Made by a program: the position numbers and the translations under genes. From the NCBI GenBank assembly GCA_030655735.1, contig JAUSPK010000119.1:1-15844 (forward strand): DNA of 15,844 nt, given 5' to 3'. Under the pieces are notes generated by a model. It was not told where the DNA came from, did no database searches, and was given only the letters and a program-made list of their open reading frames with translations. This document shows positions 6,820-13,845 of this stretch, piece by piece (positions within the stretch are counted from its first letter, which is position 1; every line of letters starts with the position of its first letter). The stretch comes from Syntrophales bacterium (GTDB lineage Bacteria; Desulfobacterota; Syntrophia; Syntrophales; UBA2210).

Positions 6820-9243
6820 TTAAATCTCCAGTCCCCTGATCTTTGCTCCCGTGTGTCTCACTATTGTCTCTACGATCCGTTCATGGGCCTCATTGACCTC
6901 GCCGTCCGTCAGAGTTTTCGTAGCAGAACGATATGTAAATCTCACGGCCAAGCTCTTCATCCCATTGGGAACACCTTGTCCAACATATACATCAAATATG
7001 TCTATATATTCAAGTAAATTCTCGTTTTTTTCAAGGGCGAGATCAAGCAGATACCTCCCTTCGACCGCCTCATCCACCACAAAGGCAACATCTCTCGAAG
7101 CGGAGGGGAGCTTCGGGATATTTCGGTAGAGAAAATCCTCACGTAAGAGGGGAATAATCGAATGAAGGTCGAGTTCGAAGACCACGGCCTTTCCCTTTAT
7201 GTCCATCCTTTCAAGGACATCGGGATGAACATCGCCCAAAAATCCGATGGTTCTGCCGTCCGATATCACATGGCACGCTCTTCCGGGATGGAGAAAGGGC
7301 CGGTCACATCCGGATGTGAAACGGATATCTCGAATCCTCAGGGCGTCAAACAGATTCTCCATGCGCCCCTTCAGATCGTAGAAATCGGCATGCAAGTCTT
7401 CATCGAAGTGCCACAGCCTGTCATAACGAGCTCCACAGACAAGGGCCCCTACCCTTTCACGCTCCCGTGGAAGCTGTTCTCCGACATCGGTGAACACCTT
7501 CCCCATCTCGAATATCCGAAGGTCATGATTTCCAGCACTAATGTTTTTTCTCATTGTCGCCAGAAGACCATACACCAGGCCCGTCCTCATCACGGACATG
7601 TCTTCACCGAGGGGATCTTCAAGCCGTATGAACCTCCGGCCCTCATCATCCTCATTCAAGCCAAGGACGTCCGCCGACGCGGGGGAGATAAAGCTGTAGT
7701 TGATAACCTCTGAATATCCATAACCGTTCAATATGGTCCGGATCCTGCCTTGCAGTGCCCTCTCATCGCTCGTTGTCACCGCTTCGGGCGAAAGCTCAGG
7801 CAGGGATGTGGGAATGCCTTCGTAACCATGGATCCGCGCTATCTCCTCGGTCAGGTCTATCTCCCGCGAGATGTCAACCCTGAATGTAGGAGGCGTCACC
7901 AGATAGGCCCCCCCTGGCTCCTTTTCACTCACAGCCATTTCTAGGCCTTCAAGGATCTCTTTCATCTCCCCTGCCTCAATCTGTGTACCCAGGATCCTGT
8001 TCACCCGTTCGGGTCGAAAGGGTATATCCCGTATGGCTTCGATCTTCCGGGGATATTCATCAATATACCCTTTGCATATCGAACCGCCCGACAGATCGGC
8101 TATCAGCTGGGCCGCCCTGTCGAGGGCCCTGACCACCCCATCAGGGTCTATTCCCCGCTCAAAGCGAAAGGCGGCGTCCGTACCCATTCCCAGAGATCTC
8201 GAGGATTTTCGGATGGAGGAAGGATTGAAGTAGGCACTCTCAAGGAGGACATCCTTTGTGTCATCCTCCACCTCGGAATCGAGGCCGCCCATGATGCCGG
8301 CAACCGCGACCGGCCTCACGCCGTCACAGATCATCAGGGTATCGGCGCTCAGTGTCCGGGGCTTTTCATCCAGGGAAACAAACTGCTCCCCCTCCTCGGC
8401 TCCCCTGACAACGATCCGCCCCTCTTTGAGAGACCGAAAGTTAAAGGCATGCAGGGGCTGGCCTAATTCCATCATGACGAAGTTTGTCACATCGACTACA
8501 TTATTGATCGCGCGCAGGCCCACCGCCTCGAGTCTCATCCGCATCCATGCCGGGGAGGGTCTTATTTCAATGTTTTTTATGAGGCGGGCGGTATAACGGG
8601 GACACAGGTCGGGGTCGAGAATCGTCACGGATGTCAGTTCATCGATGCCCTCCCCCTTCTCCTCGAATTTTATGGCGGGGTGCCGTACCCTTCCCCCCGT
8701 CATAGCAGCAATCTCTCTCGCTATCCCTATCATGCTCAGGCAATCGGCACGGTTGGGAGTAATGGATATCTCAAACGTGACATCATCCAGATCAAGCCCT
8801 ACGGCCAGATCTTCGCCAAGGGTGAGGGTATCAGGCAGCATCATGATGCCGGTCGTGTCTTCGCCTATCCCCAGTTCCTCTTCGGAGCAGAGCATCCCCT
8901 CGGACAGCTCCCCCCGCAACCGGGAGCTCTTTATCGTGTAGCCGCCCGGTATGGTCGCCCCCACCGTGGCGAGGGGGACGATATCACCCGCATGTATGTT
9001 TTGTGCGCCGCACACCACCGGAAAGGTCTGATCACCCGTGGAGACCTCACACAGCGAAAGTTTGTCGGCATTGGGATGGGGCCGTATGGACAGTATCTTT
9101 GCGACAACCACTCCGGAAAAACCGGGGCTTACCCTGTCTATGGAATCAACCTCCAGACCGGCCATCGTCAGCTTGCCGGCGATCTCCTCCGGGGTCAGTT
9201 CCACATCAATATAATCCTTCAACCATTTGAGACTGACTAACAT
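6820..9243 (-). CDS. pheT: Phenylalanine-tRNA ligase beta subunit
   Basis: This is the beta chain of the alpha2-beta2 phenylalanyl-tRNA synthetase, which binds tRNA and edits mischarged tyrosine. The 807 residues match the normal bacterial length (about 795-800). Domains in order are the N-terminal segment MLVSLKWLKDYIDV, the EMAP-like tRNA-binding OB domain (about 40-150, with HPNADKLSLCEV), the B3/B4 editing region (about 210-390), B5 (about 400-475), the catalytic-like core, and the C-terminal FDX-ACB anticodon-binding domain (about 712-807, with PSASRDVAFVV). The ATG has GGTGA 6 nt upstream and lies 31 nt after pheS. No phe leader peptide or attenuator is visible upstream of the pair. Confidence 0.98.
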   Translation of the reverse strand: MLVSLKWLKDYIDVELTPEEIAGKLTMAGLEVDSIDRVSPGFSGVVVAKILSIRPHPNADKLSLCEVSTGDQTFPVVCGAQNIHAGDIVPLATVGATIPGGYTIKSSRLRGELSEGMLCSEEELGIGEDTTGIMMLPDTLTLGEDLAVGLDLDDVTFEISITPNRADCLSMIGIAREIAAMTGGRVRHPAIKFEEKGEGIDELTSVTILDPDLCPRYTARLIKNIEIRPSPAWMRMRLEAVGLRAINNVVDVTNFVMMELGQPLHAFNFRSLKEGRIVVRGAEEGEQFVSLDEKPRTLSADTLMICDGVRPVAVAGIMGGLDSEVEDDTKDVLLESAYFNPSSIRKSSRSLGMGTDAAFRFERGIDPDGVVRALDRAAQLIADLSGGSICKGYIDEYPRKIEAIRDIPFRPERVNRILGTQIEAGEMKEILEGLEMAVSEKEPGGAYLVTPPTFRVDISREIDLTEEIARIHGYEGIPTSLPELSPEAVTTSDERALQGRIRTILNGYGYSEVINYSFISPASADVLGLNEDDEGRRFIRLEDPLGEDMSVMRTGLVYGLLATMRKNISAGNHDLRIFEMGKVFTDVGEQLPRERERVGALVCGARYDRLWHFDEDLHADFYDLKGRMENLFDALRIRDIRFTSGCDRPFLHPGRACHVISDGRTIGFLGDVHPDVLERMDIKGKAVVFELDLHSIIPLLREDFLYRNIPKLPSASRDVAFVVDEAVEGRYLLDLALEKNENLLEYIDIFDVYVGQGVPNGMKSLAVRFTYRSATKTLTDGEVNEAHERIVETIVRHTGAKIRGLEI

Positions 9244-9274
9244 ATAGATTCACCAATAATCAGGTATGGAACGG

Positions 9275-10291
9275 TCAGAACTGTTCGAGGAATCTCCGGT
9301 CATTTTCGAAAAACAGACGAATATCCGATATGCCGTATTTGAGCATCGCTATCCTCTCGACGCCGAGGCCGAAGGCAAAACCGGAGATCTCTTCGGTATC
9401 ATAGTGAACGGTCTTAAAGACCTCGGGATCAACCATTCCGCTTCCGAGAATCTCTATCCAGCCGCTTTGGCCGCACACCCGGCAGCCGGAGCCCTTGCAC
9501 ATCACGCACTGTATATCAACTTCCGCGCTCGGTTCCGTAAAGGGGAAAAAACTGGGACGAAATCTGAGCTGGGTACCGCTCCCGAACATCTGCCGGAGAA
9601 AAAAGGTAAGCACACCTTTCAGATCTCCGAACGTGATGCCCTTGTCAACCAGGAGTCCTTCAACCTGATGAAACATCGGGGTATGCGAGATATCGGAATC
9701 GGGGCGGTATACCTTGCCGGGGGAGAGAATCCTCACGGGGGGGGGCTGCTGCTCCATCGTCCTGATCTGGACGGGAGAGGTATGGGTGCGCAGAACAATG
9801 TTGTCGGTTACATAGAATGTATCGTGTATATCTCGGGCGGGATGATCTTCGGGAATATTGAGGGCCTCGAAATTGTAATAGGTGAGTTCCACCTCGGGTC
9901 CCTCCACCACGGAGAATCCCAGGGTTGCAAAGATGTCACATATCTCACCCTCCACCCGTGTAACGGGATGGACCTTCCCATACCGCAGACCTCTTCCGGG
10001 AAGGGTGACGTCGATCCGCGCCTCACGCAGGGCCTTGTCTCTATCGCCGGATTCTATATCCTCCAGGGCCCTTTCTATCTTTTCCAGCAGAGATTTTTTT
10101 ATGTCGTTGGAAAGCTTACCGAGAAGGGGCTTGTCTTCGGGGGCGGCATCCTTCAGACCCCGGAGGAGGTCCGTGAGGAGACCCTTTCTACCGAGGTATC
10201 GGGTCTTTATGTCAAGAAATTCCCCTCCGGTCTTTGCTGAATCTATCTCACCATCAGCCTTTCTCCGCAGATCTTCGAGGGCTTCTTTCAC
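9275..10291 (-). CDS. pheS: Phenylalanine-tRNA ligase alpha subunit
   Basis: This is the catalytic alpha chain of phenylalanyl-tRNA synthetase (338 residues, normal length). An N-terminal coiled-coil (about 1-90) is followed by the class II core: HTSPVQIRTM (170-179), the motif-2 region SDISHTPMFHQVEG, FPFTEPSAEVDI (249-260) and motif 3 GLGVERIAML (308-317). A four-cysteine knuckle, C262-X2-C265-X4-C270-X2-C273, precedes GWIEILGSGM; many bacterial PheS proteins carry it and E. coli lacks it. The start is GTG (10289-10291) with AGGTGA about 8-9 nt upstream, 5 nt after the rplT stop codon, so translation is probably coupled to the ribosomal protein genes. Confidence 0.98.
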   Translation of the reverse strand: MKEALEDLRRKADGEIDSAKTGGEFLDIKTRYLGRKGLLTDLLRGLKDAAPEDKPLLGKLSNDIKKSLLEKIERALEDIESGDRDKALREARIDVTLPGRGLRYGKVHPVTRVEGEICDIFATLGFSVVEGPEVELTYYNFEALNIPEDHPARDIHDTFYVTDNIVLRTHTSPVQIRTMEQQPPPVRILSPGKVYRPDSDISHTPMFHQVEGLLVDKGITFGDLKGVLTFFLRQMFGSGTQLRFRPSFFPFTEPSAEVDIQCVMCKGSGCRVCGQSGWIEILGSGMVDPEVFKTVHYDTEEISGFAFGLGVERIAMLKYGISDIRLFFENDRRFLEQF

Positions 10292-10296
10292 GTAAT

Positions 10297-10647
10297 CTAC
10301 TCACCTTTCGCCATACCGGCAATCTTTGAAAAGGCCCCGGGGTCACTAACGGCAAGCTCTGCAAGTATCTTTCTGTCCAGATCAACCCCCGCAGTCTTTA
10401 TCCCGCTTATCAGTCTGCTGTAAGAGATCCCATTCATACGGGCGGCGGCGTTTATCCTTGCGATCCAGAGTTTTCTGAAATCCCGTTTCCTTACCCTCCG
10501 ATCCCGGTAGGAGTATTTCATCGCCCTCTCAACGGCCTCGGTAGCGGTCCGGTACAACCGGCTCCTCGCCCCGAAAAAACCCTTTGCGAGTTTCAGCACC
10601 CCTCTTCTCTTTTTCCTCGCATGTATACTTCTCTTTACCCTTGGCAT
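10297..10647 (-). CDS. rplT: 50S ribosomal protein L20
   Basis: A 116-residue large-subunit protein needed for early 50S assembly, with a basic N-terminal arm (MPRVKRSIHARKKRR) and the conserved globular part YRDRRVRKRDFRKLWIARIN. I chose the ATG at 10645-10647, preceded by GAGGGAGA about 8 nt upstream, because L20 proteins begin MPRVKR. A longer reading to 10662 adds only five residues and loses this site. It follows rpmI by 22 nt. In other bacteria L20 binds its own mRNA and represses the rpmI-rplT genes. I could not confirm such a site by eye here. Confidence 0.98.
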   Translation of the reverse strand: MPRVKRSIHARKKRRGVLKLAKGFFGARSRLYRTATEAVERAMKYSYRDRRVRKRDFRKLWIARINAAARMNGISYSRLISGIKTAGVDLDRKILAELAVSDPGAFSKIAGMAKGE

Positions 10648-10669
10648 ATATATCTCCCTCAAACTTCCA

Positions 10670-10867
10670 TTACATATAGGGAATCAGCTTTTTGATTCCG
10701 TTCATATCGCTCTTGCTCAGAAGGCCTGATTTTCTCAGATTTCTCTTTCGCTTGCTCGTCTTTTTGGTCAAGATGTGGCTGGCATAGGCCTTGTTTCTCT
10801 TGACCTTTCCCTTTGCGGTAAGGCTGAACCTCTTGGCCGCCCCTCTGCGTGTTTTTATCTTTGGCAT
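10670..10867 (-). CDS. rpmI: 50S ribosomal protein L35
   Basis: A 65-residue basic large-subunit protein with the typical start MPKIKTRRGAAKRFSLTAKGKVKR and a C-terminus ending KKLIPYM. The length and position between infC and rplT match the conserved order. The ATG has GGGAG about 8 nt upstream. It lies 32 nt after infC and is presumably expressed from the same mRNA and regulated with L20. Confidence 0.97.
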   Translation of the reverse strand: MPKIKTRRGAAKRFSLTAKGKVKRNKAYASHILTKKTSKRKRNLRKSGLLSKSDMNGIKKLIPYM

Positions 10868-10899
10868 TCTATTGCTCCCGGTTCTATTATTAAAAGCTG

Positions 10900-11412
10900 T
10901 TACTTCTTCGGGGGGGATACCACCATTATCATGTTTCTCCCCTCGCGCTTGGGAAACTGGTCAACGACGCATGTCTCGCCCAGCCTCTCCTTTATATTCT
11001 CCATGATCTGCCTTCCCTTGTCCGCATAAACAATCTCCCGTCCCCTGAACATCATGGTTATCTTTACCTTGTTATTCTGCTCAAGAAAGCGTTGTATGTG
11101 ACGAAGCTTGACAAGGAGATCGTGTTCCTCGGTCTTGGGCCTGATGCGGATCTCCTTCAGCTGAACTAAGCTCTGACTCTTCTTTGCGCCGTGAGTCTTC
11201 TTGCTCTGCTGATACAAGTGTTTCCCGTAATCCATGATGCGGCACACCGGCGGGGAGGAACTTGGGGCCACCTCAACCAGATCGAGGTCCACTTTTTCAG
11301 CCGCCGCCAGGGCATCAGCAAGGGTCAGTATCCCCAACTGCTCCCCCTCAGAGCTGACCACCCGTACCTTGTCAACCCTGATCTCACCGTTGATTCTCAA
11401 ATGCTTAACTAT
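10900..11412 (-). CDS. infC: Translation initiation factor IF-3 (probable AUA start)
   Basis: IF-3 binds the 30S subunit, keeps it from joining 50S early, and rejects initiation at non-standard start codons. The N-domain (RINGEIRVDKVRVVSSEGEQ), the flexible linker and the C-domain ending MIMVVSPPKK are present. The best start is ATA at 11410-11412, not the in-frame TTG at 11398-11400. A nine-base AGGAGGTGA (11416-11424), able to pair with the 16S rRNA tail, ends 6 nt from AGGAGG to the ATA, whereas the TTG lies 18 nt away. An in-frame TGA inside that Shine-Dalgarno prevents further extension. The resulting protein has 170 residues. Rare AUU/AUC/AUA starts are known for infC and let IF-3 repress itself. 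It lies 47 nt downstream of thrS. Confidence 0.96.
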   Translation of the reverse strand: MVKHLRINGEIRVDKVRVVSSEGEQLGILTLADALAAAEKVDLDLVEVAPSSSPPVCRIMDYGKHLYQQSKKTHGAKKSQSLVQLKEIRIRPKTEEHDLLVKLRHIQRFLEQNNKVKITMMFRGREIVYADKGRQIMENIKERLGETCVVDQFPKREGRNMIMVVSPPKK

Positions 11413-11415
11413 GTG

Positions 11416-11424
11416 TCACCTCCT
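11416..11424 (-). promoter_or_regulatory. Extended Shine-Dalgarno that fixes the infC start
   Basis: AGGAGGTGA on the minus strand matches the anti-Shine-Dalgarno of bacterial 16S rRNA over nine bases. It is spaced 6 nt (from AGGAGG) to an ATA codon. It contains the in-frame TGA that bounds the reading frame. A strong site beside a poor start codon is the classic setting for IF-3 discrimination. Confidence 0.75.
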
Positions 11425-11459
11425 GATATTTTGCAGAAAAGCAATCTTATAACACATTT

Positions 11460-13379
11460 TTATTCATATCTGTCACACTTTTCGCGCACAATAGCAACAA
11501 AATCATCAACGCTCATGGAACCGAGATTCTTGCCACCATCCCGCTGCCGGGGTGAGACCGTACCGGATTCCACCTCCCGGTCACCGATAACAAGCATATA
11601 GGGGACCTTCTGCATCTGTCCTTCCCGTATCTTATATCCGAGCTTCTCATTTCTGAAATCCCTCTCGCAGCGCACCCCCGCCTCAACAAGCCGGATATAA
11701 ACCTCCTCGCCGTGAGGAATCTGGTTGTCGGTCACGGTCAGGATGCTTGCCTGCACCGGAGACAGCCAGACCGGGAAGGCGCCGGCGTAATGTTCGATCA
11801 GGACTCCCATGAACCGCTCGATCGCACCCAGGATAACCCTGTGGAGCATAACGGGCCGGTGTTTGTCTCCATCCGCCCCTATGTATGACAAATCAAACCG
11901 TTCGGGAAGGGCAAAGTCGCACTGTATGGTCGCGCACTGCCACTTTCTCCCGAGTGCATCCTTGAGATTGAAGTCTATCTTGGGTCCGTAGAACGCGCCG
12001 TCCCCTTCGTTGATATCGTACGTTATCTTATTGTCTTCAAGCGCCAGCTTCAGGGCGGCAGTTGCCATATCCCAGTCCGCGTCGGAGCCTATCGAGTCTT
12101 TCGGTCGTGTGCTCAGCTCCACCTCGTATGCAAAGCCGAAGACACCCATGGCATAATCCACCAGGTCCGCGATAGCCCTGATCTCCGCGTTCAACTGATC
12201 GGGCGTGCACAGGATATGGGCATCATCCTGCGTGAACTGGCGCGCCCGCATGAGGCCATGCAGGACACCCGTCTTCTCATGTCTGTGGACGGTCCCCAAC
12301 TCAAAATATCTCAGGGGCAGATCTCGATAGCTGCGTATCTTCGATTTGTATATCAGCATGTGCGAGAGGCAGTTCATCGGTTTTATACCGTATAACTGCT
12401 CGTCCACCTCGGTGAAATACATATTCTCGCGGTAGTGGTCGAAGTGGCCGGATTTCTTCCACAGATCAACCTTCAGGATCTGGGGGCCCATGACGATATC
12501 GTACCCACGTTTCAGGTGCTCCTTCTTTTCCCAATCCTCAATGATCGTTCTCAGGAGAGCGCCCTTCGGGTGGAATATGATCAGCCCCGGACCCGCTTCA
12601 TCATTGATCTGGAAGAGGTCAAGCTCTCTCCCCAGCCTTCGGTGGTCCCTCTTTCTGGCCTCCTCTATGACCCTCAGATACTCGTCCAGCTCTTCCTGTG
12701 TGGCAAACCCGGTACCGTATATGCGCTGGAGCATCTTATTCTTTTCATCCCCGCGCCAGTAAGCCCCCGCGACACTCAGAAGTTTGAAGGCCCTGATCTT
12801 CCCCGTCGAAGGCACGTGGGGACCCCGGCAGAGATCGACAAATCCCCCCTGGGTATACAGGCTCACATCGGTAACATCGCCGGGAAGATCGTTGATCAGC
12901 TCCACCTTGTATGGTTCGCCCCTGTCTTCAAAGAACGAAACCGCCTCTTTCCGCGACATCTCCGTGCGGACAAAGGGGTGTTTGGCGGAAGCAATCTTAC
13001 GCATCCGCTTTTCTATCTTCTTGAGATCCTCAGGGGTAAAGGTGTCGGAATATTCAAAATCATAGTAGAAACCGTCTTCTATCGAAGGCCCTATCGTCAC
13101 CTTGACACCGTCAAAGATATCCTGGACCGCCTGAGCCATGATGTGCGATATACTGTGCCGCAAAACACCAAGCCCATCCGCAGAGGATATATCAATAAGC
13201 TCTACCCTGGCATCTTCATTCACGGAACGGCTCAAATCCACCAACTCACCATTGATCTTGGCCGCCACGGCGGACTTGAAGGCGTCCCCACATCGGGAAG
13301 AGACTATCTCCCTGACCGTTTCTCCGGACTGGTACTCCCCAGTAGAACCATCCGGTAATGTTACCGTAATTTTTTTCAC
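11460..13379 (-). CDS. thrS: Threonine-tRNA ligase
   Basis: Class II synthetase that charges tRNA-Thr and clears mischarged serine. The 639 residues match E. coli ThrRS (642). Domains in order are TGS (about 1-63), the editing domain with H75 and H79 (HSISH) and C184 and H188 (CRGPH), the catalytic core with the predicted zinc ligands C337, H388 and H513, motif 2 (FELGTVHRHEKTGVLHGLMR) and the C-terminal anticodon-binding domain (about 535-639). Both editing and zinc sites are intact. The start is GTG (13377-13379) with AGGA 7 nt upstream. It heads the translation operon, about 108 nt after tRNA-Val. I see no T-box; a small hairpin lies in the leader. Confidence 0.98.
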   Translation of the reverse strand: MKKITVTLPDGSTGEYQSGETVREIVSSRCGDAFKSAVAAKINGELVDLSRSVNEDARVELIDISSADGLGVLRHSISHIMAQAVQDIFDGVKVTIGPSIEDGFYYDFEYSDTFTPEDLKKIEKRMRKIASAKHPFVRTEMSRKEAVSFFEDRGEPYKVELINDLPGDVTDVSLYTQGGFVDLCRGPHVPSTGKIRAFKLLSVAGAYWRGDEKNKMLQRIYGTGFATQEELDEYLRVIEEARKRDHRRLGRELDLFQINDEAGPGLIIFHPKGALLRTIIEDWEKKEHLKRGYDIVMGPQILKVDLWKKSGHFDHYRENMYFTEVDEQLYGIKPMNCLSHMLIYKSKIRSYRDLPLRYFELGTVHRHEKTGVLHGLMRARQFTQDDAHILCTPDQLNAEIRAIADLVDYAMGVFGFAYEVELSTRPKDSIGSDADWDMATAALKLALEDNKITYDINEGDGAFYGPKIDFNLKDALGRKWQCATIQCDFALPERFDLSYIGADGDKHRPVMLHRVILGAIERFMGVLIEHYAGAFPVWLSPVQASILTVTDNQIPHGEEVYIRLVEAGVRCERDFRNEKLGYKIREGQMQKVPYMLVIGDREVESGTVSPRQRDGGKNLGSMSVDDFVAIVREKCDRYE

Positions 13380-13413
13380 AGCACTATCCTAAAAAGCTAA
13401 AATCTCGAAACCA

Positions 13414-13430
13414 GAGAGGATCATCCCCTC
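13414..13430 (-). other. Hairpin in the thrS leader
   Basis: On the minus-strand RNA, GAGGGG and CCUCUC pair over 6 bp (one G-U) around a 5-nt loop, AUGAU, about 35 nt upstream of the thrS start. ThrRS in E. coli represses its own mRNA through tRNA-like leader stems, but this loop does not show a threonine anticodon, so a matching role is not supported. It may be incidental. Confidence 0.3.
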
Positions 13431-13438
13431 GATTCCCT

Positions 13439-13468
13439 AAAGAAAGGGCACCATAAACGCCGATGCCC
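13439..13468 (-). terminator. Weak terminator downstream of tRNA-Val
   Basis: On the minus strand GGGCAT pairs with GTGCCC (6 bp, one G-U) around an 11-nt loop and is followed by TTTCTTT. It begins about 20 nt after the tRNA 3-prime end and could end the tRNA transcript or allow read-through into thrS. The interrupted U-tract makes this moderate evidence only. Confidence 0.4.
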
Positions 13469-13487
13469 TCGCGCATGCATATATAAA

Positions 13488-13562
13488 TGGTAGGCACGCA
13501 GGGATTTGAACCCTGGACCCCCACCGTGTCAAGGTGATGCTCTCCCCCTGAGCTACGTGCCT
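13488..13562 (-). tRNA. tRNA-Val (anticodon GAC), CCA encoded
   Basis: A complete 75-nt cloverleaf. The acceptor stem AGGCACG/CGTGCCT is perfect over 7 bp, the D-stem is GCTC/GAGC, the anticodon stem is TCACC/GGTGG (one wobble pair), and the 7-nt loop TTGACAC gives anticodon GAC (valine codons GUC and GUU). The variable loop is 5 nt, and the T-stem CAGGG/CCCTG closes a TTCAAAT loop. The discriminator is A and the CCA end is encoded (13488-13490). It lies upstream of thrS on the same strand. A promoter candidate (TTGACA) lies upstream. Confidence 0.97.
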
Positions 13563-13580
13563 ATGGCCTGAAAAGACTAA

Positions 13581-13651
13581 GTCAACTAACAATAAAACGC
13601 CCTCGTGTCAAGAGATATTATAAAAACCGGTTCTTCTTCCGCTTAGTTGAC
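13581..13651. repeat. 9-bp inverted repeat flanking the tRNA-Val promoter
   Basis: GTCAACTAA (13581-13589) is the exact reverse complement of TTAGTTGAC (13643-13651), 53 bp apart. The arms bracket the TTGACA element upstream of tRNA-Val. They may be the ends of a small element, paired operator half-sites or coincidence. No gene lies between them. Confidence 0.4.
13583..13611 (-). promoter_or_regulatory. Candidate promoter for tRNA-Val (and possibly thrS)
   Basis: A perfect TTGACA (13606-13611 on the minus strand) is followed at 17 bp by TAGTTG (13583-13588), a poor -10. It would start transcription about 14 nt upstream of the tRNA. The -10 box overlaps the left arm of a 9-bp inverted repeat, which could be an operator or chance. 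Confidence 0.45.
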
Positions 13652-13658
13652 GCAAAGG

Positions 13659-13690
13659 GTTCGAGGTTTCAAGGATTCAGGGGGTCGAGG
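13659..13690 (+). repeat. Degenerate 8-bp tandem array, plus orientation (4 units)
   Basis: Four consecutive octamers: GTTCGAGG, TTTCAAGG, ATTCAGGG, GGTCGAGG. They share a TTCRAGG-like core with exact 8-bp phasing. This is one half of an inverted pair with the array at 13763-13802, in a stretch with no gene between pgsA and tRNA-Val. The origin is unknown. Confidence 0.65.
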
Positions 13691-13762
13691 CTTTGTAAAT
13701 TTCTAAACAGAGTCTGTATGACTTTTGCCAGACTTTTAACTCTTTATAATTCTTAAGCGTTT

Positions 13763-13802
13763 CACTTGACCCCTCGATCACTTAACCCCTTGACCTCTTG
13801 AA
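13763..13802 (-). repeat. Degenerate 8-bp tandem array, minus orientation (5 units)
   Basis: Five consecutive octamers on the plus strand: CACTTGAC, CCCTCGAT, CACTTAAC, CCCTTGAC, CTCTTGAA. On the minus strand these read as GTCAAGNG-like units, the same core as the array at 13659-13690 but inverted. The 72 bp between the two arrays are A+T-rich and hold no open frame I can support. Confidence 0.65.
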
Positions 13803-13845
13803 TCTTTATAATCCTACCAACTCTTTCGGAGATGCCCCTAAAAAT

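Noticed and set aside
9266..10240. A 324-codon open frame on the plus strand
   Set aside because: It lies wholly over pheS on the opposite strand, shows no recognisable motif and has biased low-complexity composition. The minus-strand frame encodes a complete PheS with all class II motifs.
11398..11400. TTG as the infC start codon
   Set aside because: It is 18 nt from the only Shine-Dalgarno. The in-frame ATA at 11410-11412 is at normal spacing and fits the known use of rare starts in infC.
12435..13358. A 307-codon open frame on the plus strand
   Set aside because: It is a shadow of thrS. The minus-strand product has every editing and catalytic residue expected, and the plus-strand product resembles nothing I know.
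13380..13487. A T-box riboswitch controlling thrS
   Set aside because: The conserved T-box sequence and the specifier/antiterminator layout are absent, and T-boxes are not expected in this lineage.
13659..13802. A CRISPR array
   Set aside because: Units are 8 bp with no unique spacers and the two halves are inverted, so the structure is a phased tandem repeat and not repeat-spacer.
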